From Actinomycetota bacterium (GTDB lineage Bacteria; Actinomycetota; Thermoleophilia; Solirubrobacterales; Solirubrobacteraceae): DNA of 8,453 bases. The notes beneath the pieces were generated by a model. It ran no database searches. It had not been told where the DNA came from and saw nothing but the letters and a program-made list of their open reading frames with translations. This document shows positions 1 through 7,344 of the stretch, one piece after another. The position numbers and the translations under genes were made by a program. The stretch covers positions 1 through 8,453 of the forward strand of contig JAHWJE010000043.1 in the NCBI GenBank assembly GCA_019348575.1, written 5' to 3'. Numbering within the stretch: position 1 is the stretch's first letter; each line of letters opens with the position of its first letter.

Positions 1-302
1 CAGGACGGCCCGCGGTCGGCTGGGTGAAGACGATCTGCGAGCGGTTCTCGCGCGCGCGGTCCAGCACGAGATCGATCGCGGCCCCGAGGCGCCGGCACTG
101 CCCGGACGGCGACGCGCTCGAGGATCTCGGCGTCCGCCGGCCACTGCTCGAGCGGATGGCAGTACACGCGCGCCGTCGTGGGCCAGCGTTCGCGGGCCTT
201 GAGCAGGATGCCGCCGTCCAGCGGCAGCCTGAGCAAGAACGGCAGCGTGCTGTCGGTCTCGGGGTTGCGAGCGACCACGAAGCTCGCGTCGACGTCTGCC
301 AT
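1..302 (-). CDS. Conserved hypothetical protein, partial at the window edge and apparently frameshifted
   Basis: The ATG at 302 opens a protein beginning [20 protein letters not shown], and the frame stays coding-like for about 67 residues, with tryptophans in [13 protein letters not shown] and [10 protein letters not shown]. Near 95-101 the coding signal jumps frame. The old frame becomes proline/arginine-rich with A/T-ending codons, while another frame continues with G/C-ending codons as [20 protein letters not shown] and then [11 protein letters not shown] to the edge. Removing one base (T99 on the plus strand) joins them as ..[13 protein letters not shown]... From memory, actinobacteria carry small hypothetical proteins with this ARNPxxxSTLP..[15 protein letters not shown] pattern; I know no function for them. 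The C-terminus lies outside the window. The gene diverges from aceB with 96 bases between starts. No strong ribosome binding site is visible (only GGCGGC before the ATG). The frameshift may be a real mutation or a sequencing error. Confidence 0.6.
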   Translation of the reverse strand, partial: MADVDASFVVARNPETDSTLPFLLRLPLDGGILLKARERWPTTARVYCHPLEQWPADAEILERVAVRAVPAPRGRDRSRAGPRAREPLADRLHPADRGPS

Positions 303-398
303 GGCGCCGCCAGCGTAGTTGACGGGCGCTGCCGCTATCGGGGGTGTACGGCGGCGGTCTTCTGGCGATACTCCCGAAGCGTGAAGGAGGTCCGACAG
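303..398. promoter_or_regulatory. Divergent intergenic region with a weak candidate aceB promoter
   Basis: This 96-base gap lies between the hypothetical gene (leftward) and aceB (rightward). A TTGACG hexamer at 319-324 matches the sigma-70 -35 consensus well, but the best -10 candidates around 343-350 (GGTGTA/TGTACG) are poor or badly spaced. It is only a tentative aceB promoter. The aceB ribosome binding site lies at the right end. I see no clear operator. Confidence 0.25.
384..390 (+). promoter_or_regulatory. Ribosome binding site that fixes the aceB start
   Basis: AAGGAGG is a near-perfect Shine-Dalgarno sequence eight bases before the GTG at 399. It rules out the in-frame GTG at 381, which would contain the site itself, and the far upstream ATG at 24. 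Confidence 0.75.
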
Positions 399-1994
399 GT
401 GGAGAGGCTCGAGGTTCGCGGTTCGACGCAAGACCGCTTCGAGGAGGTGCTGACCCCCGAGGCGCTGCGTTTCGTGGTCCGGCTTCACGACGAGTTCGAC
501 GCGACGAGACGTGAGCTGCTCGAGCGGCGCGCGACGCGTCAGGCGGAGCTCGACGCCGGCGGCTCGCTGGACTTCCTCGATTCGACGCGCGAGATCCGCG
601 AGGGCGATTGGACGGTCGCTGCTGCCCCCGAGGACCTGCAGGACCGGCGCGTCGAGATCACCGGTCCCACCGACCGGAAGATGATCATCAACGCCCTCAA
701 CTCGGGCGCGCGCGGCTTCATGGCCGATTTCGAGGACTCGAACTCGCCGACCTGGTCGAACATGATCGGCGGGCAGGTGAACCTGATCGACGCGGTGCGA
801 CGAACGATCGCGCACGAAGCCCCGGACGGCAGTCGCTACGAGCTCGGCGAGGACCCCGCGACGCTGCTGGTTCGCCCCCGTGGCTGGCATCTTCCGGAGC
901 GCCACATCGTCGTCGACGGGTCGCCGGTCGCGGGTGCGCTCGTCGATTTCGGCCTGTTCTTCTTTCACAACGCCCGCGAGCTGCTCGAGCGGGGCAGCGG
1001 TCCCTATGTCTACCTGCCCAAGCTCGAAAGCCACCTCGAGGCGCGGCTGTGGAACGACGTCTTCTGCCTCGCGCAGGACGCGCTCGAACTCGCGCGCGGC
1101 ACGGTCAGGGCGACGGTGCTGATCGAGACGCTGCCGGCGGCCTTCGAGATGGACGAGATCCTCCACGAGCTGCGCGATCACGCCGCCGGGCTCAACGCCG
1201 GGCGCTGGGACTACATCTTCAGCGCCATCAAGCGCTTCCGCACGCGCCCGGAGTACGTCCTGCCGGACCGCTCGAAGGTCACGATGACGGTCCCCTTCAT
1301 GCGCGCCTACACCGAGCTGCTCGTCAAGACCTGCCACCGCCGGGGCGCACATGCGATGGGCGGGATGTCGGCCGTCGTCCCGAGCCGCAGCGACGAAGAG
1401 GCCAACCGCGAGGCGTACACCGCGGTCCGCGAGGACAAGCAGCGAGAGGCCGCAGACGGCTTCGACGGCACATGGGTCGCCCACCCCGACTCGGTGCCCG
1501 TCGCCCTGGAGGCGTTCGTCGAGGTGCTGGGCGACGCGCCCAACCAGCTCGCCCGCCGGCGCGACGAAGTGGCGGTCTCGGCAGCAGACCTGCTCGACAT
1601 CGGCCCGACGCCGGGCGACATCACGGAGGCGGGACTGCGCGGCGACGTGAACGTCGCCATCCAGTACATCTCCTCGTGGCTGCGCGGCAACGGCGCGGCG
1701 CGGATCCACGGGATGATGGAAGACGCCGCCACCGCGGAGATCGCGCGCGCGCAGGTGTGGCAGTGGACCCACCACGAGGCGCAGCTCGACGACGGCCGGA
1801 CGGTCACGCCGCAGCTCGTCCGCGAGCTCGAGACGGCGGAGCTCGAGCGTATCCGGCGCGAGCTCGACGACGACGAGTGGTTCTACTCCGAGGGGCGGCC
1901 CGACCTCTCGCGCGAGCTCTTCGAGAGCGTCGCCCTGTCCGAGGAGTTCGTCGAGTTCCTGACGCTGCCCGCCTACGAGCGACTCGAACGCTGA
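399..1994 (+). CDS. aceB: Malate synthase A
   Basis: Malate synthase condenses glyoxylate with acetyl-CoA to give malate, the second step of the glyoxylate shunt, in the cytoplasm. The GTG start at 399 gives 531 residues, the usual size for isoform A (about 530); isoform G is much longer. The N-terminal part reads [16 protein letters not shown] and then the conserved [20 protein letters not shown] and [12 protein letters not shown] blocks. The TIM-barrel core carries [15 protein letters not shown], whose Glu is expected to bind Mg2+. The family signature [16 protein letters not shown] lies at residues 259-274, followed by [28 protein letters not shown]. The C-terminal [16 protein letters not shown] supplies the catalytic base, Asp442. 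All key motifs are intact. The frame stays open upstream to 24, but that stretch is not malate-synthase-like and lies antisense to the left-hand gene. No isocitrate lyase gene is in the window. It converges on the LuxR-family gene. Confidence 0.97.
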   Translation: MERLEVRGSTQDRFEEVLTPEALRFVVRLHDEFDATRRELLERRATRQAELDAGGSLDFLDSTREIREGDWTVAAAPEDLQDRRVEITGPTDRKMIINALNSGARGFMADFEDSNSPTWSNMIGGQVNLIDAVRRTIAHEAPDGSRYELGEDPATLLVRPRGWHLPERHIVVDGSPVAGALVDFGLFFFHNARELLERGSGPYVYLPKLESHLEARLWNDVFCLAQDALELARGTVRATVLIETLPAAFEMDEILHELRDHAAGLNAGRWDYIFSAIKRFRTRPEYVLPDRSKVTMTVPFMRAYTELLVKTCHRRGAHAMGGMSAVVPSRSDEEANREAYTAVREDKQREAADGFDGTWVAHPDSVPVALEAFVEVLGDAPNQLARRRDEVAVSAADLLDIGPTPGDITEAGLRGDVNVAIQYISSWLRGNGAARIHGMMEDAATAEIARAQVWQWTHHEAQLDDGRTVTPQLVRELETAELERIRRELDDDEWFYSEGRPDLSRELFESVALSEEFVEFLTLPAYERLER

Positions 1995-1999
1995 GGGGC

Positions 2000-2021
2000 C
2001 GGGCGGCGCGGCAGCCGCCCG
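2000..2021 (+). terminator. GC-rich hairpin after aceB, possible terminator
   Basis: Eight perfect base pairs (CGGGCGGC / GCCGCCCG) enclose a six-base loop, starting five bases after the aceB stop codon. There is no T-run, so it is not a classical intrinsic terminator, though such hairpins are common gene ends in high-GC actinobacteria. The rest of the convergent gap up to 2088 holds only a weaker stem, GGCGG/CCGCC at 2070-2086, which could serve the opposing regulator gene. Confidence 0.45.
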
Positions 2022-2088
2022 CTGCGCGGCGTCGGTGAGAAACCTCCGATACCTGTCATGCGCCCGGCTGGCGGTCGGGTCCCGCCGC

Positions 2089-5070
2089 TCACACCGAAGC
2101 GAGAAGACCGAGCCGCTGCGCCGCGGTGGCGGCCTCGACGCGCCCGCGGGCGTTGAGCTTGGCCAGGATGTTCGAAACGTGGGCTCCAGCCGTCTTCTCG
2201 GTCACGAACAGCGCTTGCGCGATCTCCCGGTTGGTCCTGCCCGCGGCGACCAGCGCAAGGACCTGCAGCTCGCGCGGCGTGAGCCCGAGTTGCTGGGCGG
2301 GACCCGGTCGGGCCGCCGTCTCGGCTCGTTCGGCGACGTTCAGCTCGATTCGCGCGCGCCGGGCGAGCATCCCGATCTCGCGCGCGAGCGCGCCGGCGCC
2401 GAGCTTCTGCGCGATCGCGTTCGCCGCGCGCAGCGCCGCGCGCCCCTCCTGCGCCCGGCGCCGCGCCAGGAGCGCCTCGGCCTCGCGCCAGCGCGCGTAG
2501 GCAAGCGGGTAGGGGTGGCCGACCGTCTCCCATGCCACGGCGGCCGAACGCCAGGCATCGGGCTCGGCCCCGTGCGCCAGCCGCTCGCCCTCCGCTTCGC
2601 ATAGGCGCGCGTACGCAACCGTGACCGGAGAGATGAAGCGCCCGCCCGCGCCGGCGGCTTCGACGATCGTCCGCGCGCGCGCGACGAGCACGTCAGCGGC
2701 GGCGAAGGCCGGTGTCCGCGGATCCTCGCTGAGCCGCAGGCCACGGGCATCCGCCTCGGCCCGTGCGCCGAGCCACAAGAGGGGGCCGACGAACCACGCA
2801 TCGTCGCTGGCCTCCAGGCAGCGCAGACCGGTCGCCACGCTGACGCGGGCCTCGGCCGGATTGCCCTGCCACAACGCGAGCTCGCCGCGATAGGCGGCCA
2901 GCATCGACTGGAACTGCGGATCGATGACGCTGATCATCAGCCGTTGGGCCGCGGCGAGGTGCTGCTCGGCGTGCTCGAGCGCTCCGCGCGCTACAGCGAG
3001 GCGTCCGCGGGACAGGTAGAGCTCGATGGCCGCCGTCTCGACCGGCTGGCGGTCCTGGGCGGCGCGCAGGATGGCGTCGGCCTGATCCCACCGGCCGAGC
3101 GCCAGAAGCGCGGTCGCCGCGTTGACCTCGAGCGAGACGCCGTAGTCGCGCGCGAGCCCGAGGCGCTCGGCGAGCCGCTGCCCCTCGAGCGCGAGCTCCA
3201 GCGCCTCCTCCAAGCGGTTCAGCGGCCCGGCCAGGATCTCCGACAGGTTCTGGTACGCGCGCCCGATGTCGTCGAGGTCACCGACCTCGTGGGCGATCTC
3301 CAGCGCGCGGCTGAGGTGCGCGACCCCGCCGGCGGGATCGCCGAGAAACCCGAGGGCGCACCCGAGCGTGTTCAGCGCGTGGCCTTCCTCAGCCCGCGCA
3401 CCGACCTTCCGCGCGATCTCGATCGCCTGACCGCAGCGTGTCGTCGCGTCCTGGAAGCGCGCGAGCAGCATCAGGCTCTGCCCGTGGGCTGCGAGGACCC
3501 GCGCGCGCGCGGCCGAGGGCGGGTCCTCGGGAACGAGTCGCAGCGCCTGCTCGTACGCGCCGAGCGCAGCGTCGCTGTCCCCGGCCGCCCAGAGGTAGCG
3601 TCCCAACCGCTCCCACAGCAGCCCGGCGTCGTCGGCGTCGACGCGCTCGAGCGCTGCGCGGATGAGCGCGCCTGCGCGAGCGTGATCGCCGGCGAGGTTG
3701 GCCGCCTCGGCCGCCCTGCGCGAGAGCGTCAGATGGTCGAGTCCCGTCCGGGTCGCAGCGTCGGGCACGCTGTCCCAGACGTCGAGCGCGCGCTCGAAGT
3801 GCGCGCCGGCCTCCGCGAAGCCCCAGCGCGACTGCGCGACGCTGCCGGCCACGATCGCCGCGTCGAGCGCGCGTGGCAGGTCGTGTGCGGCAAACCAGTG
3901 GTACGCGAGCTCTCCGGCGACGATCGCCGCCCCGCCCGCGAGCTCTGGATGCGCGCTCAGCGCAGAGCCGTAGCCGACGTGCAGCTCCCTGCGCTCGCCC
4001 GGCAGCAGCTCCTCGTATACCGCCTCGCGCAGAAGCGCGTGACGGAACGCGTACGTGTCGGGCGCCTGGGTCACGAGCAGTTGATGGGCGACCGCCTCGC
4101 GCAGCGCATCGCTGCGCTCGCGCGGCGGCAGCGAGCAGACGGCCTCGAGGAGGCCGACGGCGACGCTGCGCCCGCCGACCGCCGCGACGCGCAGCACCTC
4201 CTGGGCCGCGGGTGAGCGGCGCTCGATGCGCGTGAGCAGGATGTCGCGCAGCGTCGACGACAGCTCGGCGGCCTCGTCCTCGCGCGACGCCGCCACGAGC
4301 TCCTCGGCGAAGAAGGCGTTGCCCTCCGAGCGCCTGAACACCGACTCGACGAGCGCGGGCGCGGGCGGTGCGCCGAGGATCCCCGCCAGATGCTCCGCGA
4401 CCTCGCCGCAGTCGAAGGGACGCAGATCCAGCCGCTGCACCATGCGGGCGCGGTACAGCTCCGCCAGCAAGGCGCGCAGCGGATGCCCCCGGTACAGCTC
4501 GTCGGACCGGTACGTCCCGACCAGCATGATCCGCTCCGAGCGCAGGCTGCGCGCCAGGAACGCGAGCAGGTCGCGGGTCGAGCGATCCGCCCAATGCAGA
4601 TCCTCGAGGACGAGGATCAGCGGGCTGCGGTCTGCCAGGCGCGCCAGCAGAGCGTGCACCAGCTCGAACAGCTGGCCCTGGGCGGAGGCGCCCGGCGCGG
4701 ACGCCGCCGCCGCGGTCGCGCCTCCCAGCTCGGGAAGAATGCGCCCCAGCGAGAAGCCATCAGACGGGAAGAGCTCGGCGCGCGTCTCGTCATCCAACTC
4801 GTCGGCGTACGTCCGCAGCGCCTCGACGAACGGCCACAGCGGCAGGTCGACCTCGGACAGATCCAAGCAGCCGCCGACGAGCGTCGTCGCCCCCTGGCCT
4901 CTCGCGTGAGCCAGGAACTCCCGTATGAGGCGCGTCTTGCCGACGCCGGCCTCGCCGCCGATGACATAGGTGACAGCCCGACCATCAGCGGCCGACGCCG
5001 CACCCTCGCGTAGCTCGGCGAGCTCCGCGCGGCGACCGACGAACCGCGCGTTCAGGACGGTGACAGACAC
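2089..5070 (-). CDS. LuxR-family transcriptional regulator with AAA-type ATPase and TPR-like domains (LAL class)
   Basis: This is a 993-residue cytoplasmic regulator of the LAL/MalT-like type, in which an ATP-driven switch controls a C-terminal DNA-binding domain. The N-terminal ATPase begins at VGRRAELAEL (residues 11-20). Walker A is GEAGVGKT (39-46), Walker B is LILVLEDLHWAD (151-162), and a sensor-like VGTYRSDE lies at 184-191. The winged-helix/arm region typical of the family follows (SEGNAFFAEEL at 248-258, FRHALLREAVYEELLPGERR at 342-361). Roughly residues 385-900 are alanine-rich helical repeats resembling TPRs, probably the inducer- or partner-sensing part. The LuxR helix-turn-helix is at 930-993 (LTPRELQVLALVAAGRTNRE, then EKTAGAHVSNILAKL). 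The start is GTG at 5070, preceded by GGGAGG nine bases away. It is transcribed divergently from the copper operon, making it a candidate regulator of it. Its effector and targets cannot be read from sequence, and such genes are abundant in actinobacteria. Confidence 0.93.
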   Translation of the reverse strand: MSVTVLNARFVGRRAELAELREGAASAADGRAVTYVIGGEAGVGKTRLIREFLAHARGQGATTLVGGCLDLSEVDLPLWPFVEALRTYADELDDETRAELFPSDGFSLGRILPELGGATAAAASAPGASAQGQLFELVHALLARLADRSPLILVLEDLHWADRSTRDLLAFLARSLRSERIMLVGTYRSDELYRGHPLRALLAELYRARMVQRLDLRPFDCGEVAEHLAGILGAPPAPALVESVFRRSEGNAFFAEELVAASREDEAAELSSTLRDILLTRIERRSPAAQEVLRVAAVGGRSVAVGLLEAVCSLPPRERSDALREAVAHQLLVTQAPDTYAFRHALLREAVYEELLPGERRELHVGYGSALSAHPELAGGAAIVAGELAYHWFAAHDLPRALDAAIVAGSVAQSRWGFAEAGAHFERALDVWDSVPDAATRTGLDHLTLSRRAAEAANLAGDHARAGALIRAALERVDADDAGLLWERLGRYLWAAGDSDAALGAYEQALRLVPEDPPSAARARVLAAHGQSLMLLARFQDATTRCGQAIEIARKVGARAEEGHALNTLGCALGFLGDPAGGVAHLSRALEIAHEVGDLDDIGRAYQNLSEILAGPLNRLEEALELALEGQRLAERLGLARDYGVSLEVNAATALLALGRWDQADAILRAAQDRQPVETAAIELYLSRGRLAVARGALEHAEQHLAAAQRLMISVIDPQFQSMLAAYRGELALWQGNPAEARVSVATGLRCLEASDDAWFVGPLLWLGARAEADARGLRLSEDPRTPAFAAADVLVARARTIVEAAGAGGRFISPVTVAYARLCEAEGERLAHGAEPDAWRSAAVAWETVGHPYPLAYARWREAEALLARRRAQEGRAALRAANAIAQKLGAGALAREIGMLARRARIELNVAERAETAARPGPAQQLGLTPRELQVLALVAAGRTNREIAQALFVTEKTAGAHVSNILAKLNARGRVEAATAAQRLGLLASV

Positions 5071-5079
5071 AGCGCAACG

Positions 5080-5085
5080 CCTCCC
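5080..5085 (-). promoter_or_regulatory. Ribosome binding site of the LuxR-family gene
   Basis: On the minus strand this reads GGGAGG, nine bases before the GTG at 5070. It supports GTG as the start; no ATG fits better. I could not identify a convincing promoter for this gene in the region to its right. Confidence 0.65.
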
Positions 5086-5190
5086 GCTGCCCGGGGCCAG
5101 CGCCTGCGCGACTGGCGGCGAGGAGTTCGCACGTCATCGAACCATCGACAGATCCACCCGCGCGCAACGCTAACGCAATCGCCCGCTCCC

Positions 5191-5214
5191 GCGGAGATTC
5201 CGCTGCTGGCAGCG
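5191..5214. repeat. Two adjoining small inverted repeats in the divergent region
   Basis: GCGGA-GAT-TCCGC (5191-5203) is followed by CGCTGC-TG-GCAGCG (5201-5214), sharing three bases. They lie midway between the regulator and the copper operon and could be protein-binding sites. Short GC-rich dyads also arise by chance in DNA of this composition. Confidence 0.35.
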
Positions 5215-5229
5215 TCGCGTCCGACCAAC

Positions 5230-5270
5230 ATTGGGAGCGAGCCACACCAGATATTGGGAGATCTCCCGAT
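5230..5270. promoter_or_regulatory. Candidate operator: 12-bp perfect palindrome plus direct repeat
   Basis: GGGAGATCTCCC at 5256-5267 is a perfect palindrome. It extends to ATTGGGAGATCTCCCGAT (5253-5270) with one mismatched pair. The left half-site ATTGGGAG recurs as a direct repeat at 5230-5237, 23 bases upstream, about two helical turns. This is the pattern of a site for a dimeric regulator with an auxiliary half-site. The region is relatively A/T-rich for this DNA and overlaps the candidate -35 of the operon. The binding protein is unknown. Confidence 0.45.
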
Positions 5271-5283
5271 GCGCCCGGATATC
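5254..5283 (+). promoter_or_regulatory. Tentative promoter of the copper-protein operon
   Basis: TTGGGA (5254-5259) and GATATC (5278-5283) are separated by 18 bases and resemble -35 and -10 elements weakly. If real, transcription would start near 5290, and the palindrome at 5256-5267 would overlap the -35 and spacer, as expected for a repressor site. The match to consensus is modest. Confidence 0.25.
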
Positions 5284-5297
5284 ACGGCAGGCGATCT

Positions 5298-5320
5298 TGC
5301 TCGCACCGTACGTGCGAGCA
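5298..5320 (+). promoter_or_regulatory. Nine-base-pair hairpin directly before the operon's ribosome binding site
   Basis: TGCTCGCAC and GTGCGAGCA form a perfect inverted repeat around the five-base loop CGTAC. The 3' arm ends three bases before the GAGGAGG ribosome binding site. As RNA it would be a stable stem in the 5' leader and could affect message stability or ribosome access; as DNA it could be an operator. It is not a terminator in any classical sense, as no T-run follows. Confidence 0.5.
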
Positions 5321-5323
5321 CCT

Positions 5324-5330
5324 GAGGAGG
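5324..5330 (+). promoter_or_regulatory. Ribosome binding site of the two-domain cupredoxin
   Basis: GAGGAGG lies eight bases before the ATG at 5339. It selects this start, which opens directly into a signal peptide, over the in-frame ATG at 5231, which would add 36 residues unlike an export signal. Confidence 0.75.
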
Positions 5331-5338
5331 CATCAGAC

Positions 5339-6418
5339 ATGTCGTTGAGGTTCGGAGGCGCCGTCGGCTGCGCGATCGGGCTGGGCCTCGTCCTGCCCGC
5401 GGCCGCATCCGCGGCCGTCAAGACTGTGAGCATGGGGCCGCCGCCGAGCGCCGGGGAAATCCTTCAGAGAACGTATTCCTCCGACGCCAACGCGTTCTTC
5501 CCGAGCGCGATCACGATCCGCGTCGGCGACCGGGTGAGGTTCGTGCCGGCCGGCTTCCACACCGTGCACTTCCCCGGGAAGTCGGGCAGGCCGGGGGCGC
5601 CGTTCGTGCCGACGGGGCAGACGATCGCAGGCGTCAACGACGAAGCCGGTGCCCCGTTCTGGTTCAACGGCCAGCCTCAGATCGGGTCCAACCCGCAGGT
5701 CTTCGGGCCCGGCGGCAAGCTCGGCAAGACGGTCGTGACCGACGGCAAGAAGGAGATCCAGAGCGGCGCGCCGCTCTCGAACCGGCCCAAGCCGATGATC
5801 GTGCGATTCACGAAGGCGGGCCGGTTCAGGTACTTCTGCGACATCCATCCGGGGATGAGCGGCAGCGTGCGCGTGGCCGCCAAGAGCAGGCGGATCGCGT
5901 CGCGCGCCGCCGACGCCAGGCGGGTCAGGAGGCAGGTCGCGCGCGCGATCGCGGTGGCGAGGTCGTTCAGGAGCCTCGAGCCGCCGGCCAACACCGTCAA
6001 CGTCGGCTGGGCCGGCCGCGGCGGCGTCAGCCTGCTGCGCTTCGTGCCGGGGCGGCTCACGGTCCCCGTCGGGACGACCGTGACGTTCCGGATGAAGAAG
6101 GGCGACACCGAGACGCACACCGCGTCGACGGGTCCGGGCAGCCCGGTGCGGCCGAACACGTACCTCGGGAAGATCCACGCCTCGCTCGAGGGCCCGGCGC
6201 CGGACCCGAAGCTGCTCTACCCGAGCGACCCGCCGGCGGCACCGGCCGGGCTGACGCCCGCGCTGCACGGCAACGGGTTCTGGAACAGCGGGGTGATCGA
6301 CGGCTCGCCCTTCACGCCGCTCCGAGACAGAGCGCGGGTGACGTTCGCGGCAGCCGGCACCTACACGTTCTTCTGCCTGATCCACCCGTTCATGCAGACC
6401 ACGATCAAGGCGCAGTGA
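5339..6418 (+). CDS. Exported two-domain cupredoxin (plastocyanin/azurin-like)
   Basis: The product is 359 residues and begins with a Sec-type signal peptide (hydrophobic residues 6-21, then AAASAA, with cleavage likely near residue 25 or 26). Two blue-copper domains follow. Domain 1 (about 27-180) has RVGDRVRFVPAGFHTVHF, with His74, and YFCDIHPGM, giving Cys167, His170 and Met173. Domain 2 (about 215-359) has VPVGTTVTFRMKKGDTETH, with His260, and FFCLIHPFM, giving Cys346, His349 and Met352. Both type 1 sites therefore look complete. The His-to-Cys distance is long in each (93 and 86 residues), implying large inserted loops. An Arg/Ala-rich linker (about 182-211) joins the domains. No membrane anchor or lipobox is evident, so it is probably secreted or cell-wall associated. 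It is first in the operon, and its TGA overlaps the next gene's GTG. Electron transfer or copper binding is likely; the specific partner is inferred from the neighbouring oxidase. Confidence 0.88.
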   Translation: MSLRFGGAVGCAIGLGLVLPAAASAAVKTVSMGPPPSAGEILQRTYSSDANAFFPSAITIRVGDRVRFVPAGFHTVHFPGKSGRPGAPFVPTGQTIAGVNDEAGAPFWFNGQPQIGSNPQVFGPGGKLGKTVVTDGKKEIQSGAPLSNRPKPMIVRFTKAGRFRYFCDIHPGMSGSVRVAAKSRRIASRAADARRVRRQVARAIAVARSFRSLEPPANTVNVGWAGRGGVSLLRFVPGRLTVPVGTTVTFRMKKGDTETHTASTGPGSPVRPNTYLGKIHASLEGPAPDPKLLYPSDPPAAPAGLTPALHGNGFWNSGVIDGSPFTPLRDRARVTFAAAGTYTFFCLIHPFMQTTIKAQ

Positions 6419-7344
6419 GCGCGAGGACGACGCTCGCGGTTCTCCTCGTGACCGGCGCGGCGGCGCTCGCCGCCGCGCCGGGCGCGGCGGCCGCGACTCG
6501 CGAGTTCTGGGTCGCGGCCACGCCGGTGGTCTGGAACATCGCGCCCAACGAGCGCGACCACATCACCGGCGCCCGGCTCGACCCCGCGCAGACCGTCATG
6601 CCGACGACCGTCTACCGCCGCTTCTCCCGCGGCTGGCGCCGGCCGCTGAGCAACTCGCCGATGTCGGGCAACCAGGACCTGATCCCGGGACCGCTGATGC
6701 GCGCCCGCGTCGGCGACACGCTCGTCATCCACTTCAAGAACATGGACTTCACCCGTATGAACGGGCACTCGATGCACTTCCACGGCGTCGAGTACAAGCC
6801 CAGCTCCGACGGTGCCTTCGTGCCGGGCGTGTCCGGTCGCGACGGCAACGTCGCGCCCGGCAGGACCTGGACGTACCGGCTGACGGCGGGCGAGCAGTCG
6901 GTCGGCGTCTGGCCCTATCACGATCACTCACCGTCGATGCACGAGTCGATCGCCGGCGGGATGTACGGGATGCTCTCGATCCGCGGCCGCCGCGAGGCGC
7001 TGCCCGACAAGGAGTTCGTCGTCGTCTTCGCGCCGATGGGCGACTTCCAGACGATCGACGGGCGGGCGTTCGTGGGCAACACGCCGGTCTTCCGCGCGAG
7101 GGTCGGGGAGCTCGTCCAGTGGGACGTGATGGCGATGGGCTCCGAGCACCACACCTTCCACGTCCATGGCCATCGCTGGCTCGAGAGGGGCGCGATCCCG
7201 CGCGACACGCGCACGATCGGTCCGGCGGAGTCGTTTCGCTTCCGCTGGCGCGAGCGCCATCCTGGGGTGTGGCTGTATCACTGCCACGTCGAGCAGCACA
7301 TGGAGCGCGGCATGATCGGGACCTACCGGGTGGCACGGCGATGA
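6415..7344 (+). CDS. Two-domain laccase-like multicopper oxidase (small-laccase type)
   Basis: This 309-residue exported enzyme should oxidise a substrate one electron at a time and reduce O2 to water. A hydrophobic signal peptide (residues 5-26, ending APGAAAA) is followed by an N-terminal cupredoxin domain (about 60-190) and a C-terminal one (about 195-306). The four copper motifs are intact. HFHG gives His121 and His123, and YHDH gives His169 and His171. HTFHVHGH gives His246, His249 and His251. HCHVEQHMERGM gives His289, Cys290, His291, His295 and Met300. The type 1 site is thus His246/Cys290/His295/Met300 in domain 2, and eight histidines remain for the trinuclear cluster. Domain 1 has Asp170 where a type 1 Cys would be, as in Streptomyces small laccases, which work as trimers. 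The signal lacks a twin-arginine motif. The GTG start overlaps the previous stop (GTGA) and the stop overlaps the next ATG. The substrate (phenolics, Cu(I), Mn(II) or a cupredoxin) cannot be told. Confidence 0.92.
   Translation: MSARTTLAVLLVTGAAALAAAPGAAAATREFWVAATPVVWNIAPNERDHITGARLDPAQTVMPTTVYRRFSRGWRRPLSNSPMSGNQDLIPGPLMRARVGDTLVIHFKNMDFTRMNGHSMHFHGVEYKPSSDGAFVPGVSGRDGNVAPGRTWTYRLTAGEQSVGVWPYHDHSPSMHESIAGGMYGMLSIRGRREALPDKEFVVVFAPMGDFQTIDGRAFVGNTPVFRARVGELVQWDVMAMGSEHHTFHVHGHRWLERGAIPRDTRTIGPAESFRFRWRERHPGVWLYHCHVEQHMERGMIGTYRVARR

Noticed and set aside
371..377. CTCCCGA upstream of aceB, also found in the operon palindrome at 5263-5269
   Set aside because: A seven-base GC-rich match without its inverted partner is expected by chance, so it does not support a shared regulator.
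24..398. In-frame N-terminal extension of malate synthase of 125 residues from the ATG at 24
   Set aside because: The extension is low-complexity Arg/Ala sequence unlike malate synthase and lies antisense to a better coding signal. The strong AAGGAGG at 384-390 points to GTG 399, which gives the normal family length.
2944..4215. Long plus-strand open frame of 423 codons inside the LuxR-family gene
   Set aside because: It is antisense to a gene with clear ATPase and helix-turn-helix domains. Its translation is Arg-rich with no recognisable motif. Such shadows are expected at this GC content.
5363..5374. Possible lipobox (AVGC, Cys11) in the two-domain cupredoxin
   Set aside because: The Cys lies before, not after, the hydrophobic core, and a normal signal peptidase I site (ASAA) follows it.
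5333..6385. Minus-strand open frame of 350 codons opposite the two-domain cupredoxin
   Set aside because: It is the antisense shadow of a gene with two complete copper sites and a signal peptide; its His/Arg/Pro-rich translation matches no family I know.
6415..7344. Copper nitrite reductase (NirK-like) instead of a laccase-like oxidase
   Set aside because: NirK has its type 1 Cys in domain 1 and lacks the type 3 pair. Here the Cys is in domain 2 and all eight trinuclear-cluster histidines are present, which fits O2 reduction.
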